A DNA stretch of 64,000 nucleotides from Petrolisthes cinctipes (taxonomy: Eukaryota; Arthropoda; Malacostraca; Decapoda; Porcellanidae), in assembly GCA_033782935.1 (NCBI GenBank), contig JAWQEG010000488.1:1116001-1180000 (forward strand), written 5' to 3'. The notes beneath the pieces are model-generated. The model was not told where the DNA came from. It worked only from the letters and a program-made list of their open reading frames with translations, and did not search any database. The position numbers were made by a program, and so were the translations under genes. Numbering within the stretch: position 1 is the first letter of the stretch; every line of letters begins with the position of its first letter. Of this stretch, positions 61,101 through 64,000 are shown piece by piece.

Positions 61101-63530
61101 AAATACATGTTCAAAACATACTGAAAATCGATCTTTTAGGTGCACAAAAGTCGATATGTGCATGTATCTTCTGTACCCGTTTATATCTCAAATTCAGGCT
61201 CAAAACACCCGAAAATTCAATATTTTGGGGTCCCAGAAGCAATCTGTACATGCCTACACAGTGCTAGAATATTTTCAAAATACAGGCTAAAAACATGCTA
61301 AAAATCGACATTTTAGGTGCCAAAAAATCGATATCTTAAATTCAGTCCCAAAACACCCGAAAATTCGATATTTAGAGGTCCCAGAAGGTATCTGTACATG
61401 CCTACTCCGTGTTAGAGTATTTTCAAAATACAGGCCAAAAACATACTGAAAATCGATCTTTTAGGTGCCCAAAAGTCGATATGTGCATGCATCTTCAGTA
61501 CCCGTTTATATCTCAAATTCTGGCTCAAAACACCCGAAAATTCAATATTTTGGGGTCCCAGAAGCGATCTGTACATGCCTACTCCGTGTTAGAGTATTTT
61601 CAAAATTCAGGCCCAAAACATGCTGAAAATCGACATTTTTGGTGCCCAAAGTCAATATGTGCATGAATCTTCTGTACCCGTTTATATCTCAAATTCAGGC
61701 TCAAAACCCCGAAAATTCAATATTTTGGGGTCCAAGAAGCAATCTGTACAGTGCTAGAATATTTTCAAAATATAGGCTAAAAACATGCTAAAAATCGATC
61801 TTTTAGGTGCCAAAAAGTCGATATCTCAAATTCAGTCCCAAAACACCCGAAAATTCGATATTTAGGGGTCCCAGAAGCAATCTGTACATGCCTACTCCGT
61901 GATAGAGTATTTTCAAAATACATGCTCAAAACATACTGAAAATCGATCTTTTAGGTGCACAAAAGTCGATATGTGCATGCATCTTCAGTACCCGTTTATA
62001 TCTCAAATTCAGGCTCAAAACACCCGAAAATTCAATATTTTGGGGTCCCAGAAGCAATCTGTACATGCCTACACAGTGCTAGAATATTTTCAAAATATAG
62101 GCTAAAAACATGCTAAAAATCGACATTTTAGGTGCCAAAAAATCGATATCTCAAATTTAGTCCCAAAACACCCGAAAATTCGATATTTAGAGGTCCCAGA
62201 AGGTATCTGTACATGCCTACTCCGTGTTAGAGTATTTTCAAAATACAGGCCAAAAACATACTGAAAATCGATCTTTTAGGTGCCCAAAAGTCAATATGTG
62301 CATGTATCTTCTGTACCCGTTTATATCTCAAATTCAGGCTCAAAACACCCGAAAATTCAATATTTTGGGGTCCCAGAAGCAATCTGTACATGCCTACTCA
62401 GTGCTAGAATATTTTCAAAATATAGGCTAAAAACATGCTAAAAATCAATCTTTTAGGTGCCAAAAAGTCGATATCTCAAATTCAGTCCCAAAACACCCGA
62501 AAATTCGATATTTAGGGGTCCCAGAAGCGATCTGTACATGCCTACTCCGTGTTAGAGTATTTTCAAAATACATGCTCAAAACATACTGAAAGTCGATCTT
62601 TTAGGTGCACAAAAGTCGATATGTGCATGCATCTTCAGTACCCGTTTATATCTCAAATTCAGGCTCAAAACACCCGAAAATTCAATAATTTGGGGTCCCA
62701 GAAGCAATCTGTACATGCCTGCTCAGTGTTAGAGTATTTTCAAAATTCAGGCCCAAAACATGCTGAAAATCGATATTTTTGGTGCCCAAAGTCAATATGT
62801 GCATGTATCTTCTGTACCCGTTTATATCTCAAAATCAGGCTCAAAACACCCGAAAATTCAATATTTTGGGGTCCCAGAAGCAATCTGTACAGTGCTAGAA
62901 TATTTTCAAAATATAGGCTAAAAACATGCTAAAAATCGACATTTTAGGTGCCAAAAAATCGATATCTCAAATTCAGTCCCAAAACACCCGAAAATTCGAT
63001 ATTTAGAGGTCCCATAAGGTATCTGTACATGCCTACTCCGTGTTAGAGTATTTTCAAAATACAGGCCAAAAACATACTGAAAATCGATCTTTTAGGTGCC
63101 CAAAAGTCGATATGTGCATGCATCTTCTGTACCCGTTTATAACTCAAATTCTGGCCTTAAACACCCGAAAATTCGATATTTTGGGGTCCCAGAAGCGATC
63201 TGTACATGCCTACTCCGTGTTAGAGTATTTTCAAAATTCAGGCACAAAACATGCTGAAAATCGATATTTTTGGTGCCCAAAGTCAATATGTGCATGTATC
63301 TTCTGTACCCGTTTATATCTCAAATTCAGGCTCAAAACACCCGAAAATTCAATATTTTGGGGTCCCAGAAGCAATCTGTACAGTGCTAGAATATTTTCAA
63401 AATATAGGCTAAAAACATGCTAAAAATCGATCTTTTAGGTGCCAAAAAGTCAATATCTCAAATTCAGTCCCAAAACACACGAAAATTCGATATTTAGGGG
63501 TCCCAGAAGCGATCTGTACATGCCTACTCC
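58115..63530 (+). repeat. Right heterogeneous domain, rich in two-monomer blocks
   Basis: Block starts (length) are 58115 (325), 58440 (491), 58931 (324), 59255 (325), 59580 (501), 60081 (325), 60406 (678), 61084 (325), 61409 (490), 61899 (325), 62224 (325), 62549 (491) and 63040 (491). Blocks at 58931 and 59580 share a C monomer with 'aaaatgtagcctaaaaac'. Only one of thirteen blocks is a full 501 bp unit, in contrast to the central region. Small indels include a lost base near 59182 ('atctaaattc') and in 'aaaaccccgaaaa' near 61703. Confidence 0.84.
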
Positions 63531-64000
63531 GTGTTAGAGTATTTTCAAAATACAGGCCAAAAACATACTGAAAATCGATCTTTTAGGTGCACAAAAGTCG
63601 ATATGTGCATGCATCTTCAGTACCCGTTTATATCTCAAATTCATGCTCAAAACACCCGAAAATTCAATATTTTGGGGTCCCAGAAGCAATCTGTACATGC
63701 CTACTCAGTGTTAGAGTATTTTCAAAATACAGGCCCAAAACATGCTGAAAATCGATATTTTAGATGCCCAAAGTCAATATGTGCATATATCTTCTGTACC
63801 CGTTTATATCTCAAATTCAGGCTCAAAACACCCGAAAATTCAATATTTTGGGGTCCCAGAAGCAATCTGTACATGCCTACACAGTGCTAGAATATTTTCA
63901 AAATATAGGCTAAAAACATGCTAAAAATCGACATTTTAGGTGCCAAAAAATCGATATCTCAAATTCAGTCCCAAAACACCAGAAAATTCGATATTTAGAG
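63531..64000 (+). repeat. Incomplete ABC block at the right edge
   Basis: A runs 63531-63707 and B 63708-63883, followed by the first 117 bases of a C2-type monomer ('gacattttaggtgcc', 'gatatttagag'). The window ends inside this monomer, so the array continues to the right. Confidence 0.9.

Larger units (their letters stand above)
1..64000 (+). repeat. Satellite DNA array filling the window (A/B/C monomers, 501 bp higher-order repeat)
   Basis: The entire window consists of tandem, same-orientation copies of one monomer family. Landmarks recur in fixed order in each monomer: 'gtgttagag' (or 'gtgctagaa'), 'tattttcaaaat', 'gaaaatcgat', 'tatatctcaaattc', 'aaaacacccgaaaattc', 'ggggtcccagaag' and 'tctgtacatgcc'. 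I stepped through all block starts from 62 to 63531 and every base falls in a monomer, so there is no gene-free gap of other content and no transposon or unique insertion. One B monomer counted by hand is 38% G+C. Satellites with ~150-180 bp monomers and HOR structure are commonly centromeric or pericentromeric; that location is inference here. The array continues beyond both ends, so its total size is unknown. Confidence 0.98.

Noticed and set aside
1..64000. CRISPR array
   Set aside because: Repeats are directly abutting monomers of 148-177 bp. There are no short conserved repeats separated by unique spacers, and no cas-like genes.
1..64000. Primate alpha satellite or another named satellite family
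   Set aside because: The monomer length is near 171 bp, but I recognise no alpha-satellite landmarks and no canonical CENP-B box. I cannot match the monomer to a named plant or animal satellite from memory. A search of Repbase, Dfam or PlantSat would decide.

Overview
The whole 64 kb window is one uninterrupted satellite DNA array. I find no protein-coding gene, RNA gene, transposon, CRISPR array, inverted segment or unique-sequence gap. Every stretch aligns head-to-tail, in one orientation, to a ~177 bp monomer family of about 62% A+T (38% G+C counted on one representative B monomer). This is typical eukaryotic centromeric or heterochromatic satellite. The organism cannot be named from the sequence. 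Monomer length, higher-order repeat (HOR) structure and signs of CpG decay would suit a plant or animal with cytosine methylation. It is not primate alpha satellite by any motif I recognise.

Monomers. Using 'gtgttagag' or 'gtgctagaa' as the monomer start, three classes occur: A (177 bp), B (176 bp, one A fewer near its middle) and C (148 bp, with a precise 29 bp internal deletion). They are arranged A-B-C, giving a 501 bp HOR (177+176+148). Each class has two subtypes. Where the array is most regular they alternate as A1-B2-C2 then A2-B1-C1, a six-monomer, 1002 bp HOR.

Blocks. Taking a block as the stretch from one block-initial A to the next, I count 135 complete blocks between 62 and 63530: 74 of 500-503 bp (mostly ABC), 16 of 490-491 bp (ABC with a 10 bp deletion at the B/C junction), 28 of 315-325 bp (one A/B-chimeric or B monomer plus C), 10 of 667-678 bp (four monomers), 4 of 353 bp (A-B without C) and 3 of 431 bp (60 bp plus 10 bp deletions in B).

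Layout. 1-61 is the tail of a C monomer. 62-12334 is heterogeneous and rich in short blocks, with an 1828 bp duplicated segment (6026-7853 and 10006-11833). 12335-20237 is mostly 491-501 bp blocks. 20238-33052 is rich in 1002 bp dimers and holds a 2329 bp duplication (24072-26400 and 28405-30733). 33053-44522 is two tandem copies of a ~5.7 kb, twelve-block segment. 44523-53615 holds an 11-monomer, 1856 bp super-HOR repeated in tandem. 53616-58114 returns to 1002 bp dimers plus a third copy of the 2329 bp segment. 58115-64000 is again heterogeneous and rich in short blocks. The array runs off both ends of the window.

How it works together. Nothing here acts as a gene set. The pattern is that expected of repeated unequal exchange, gene conversion or segmental amplification at nested scales (about 177, 501, 1002, 1856 and 5700 bp). 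Many open reading frames exist only because 501 is a multiple of three and A and B monomers happen to lack stops in one frame.
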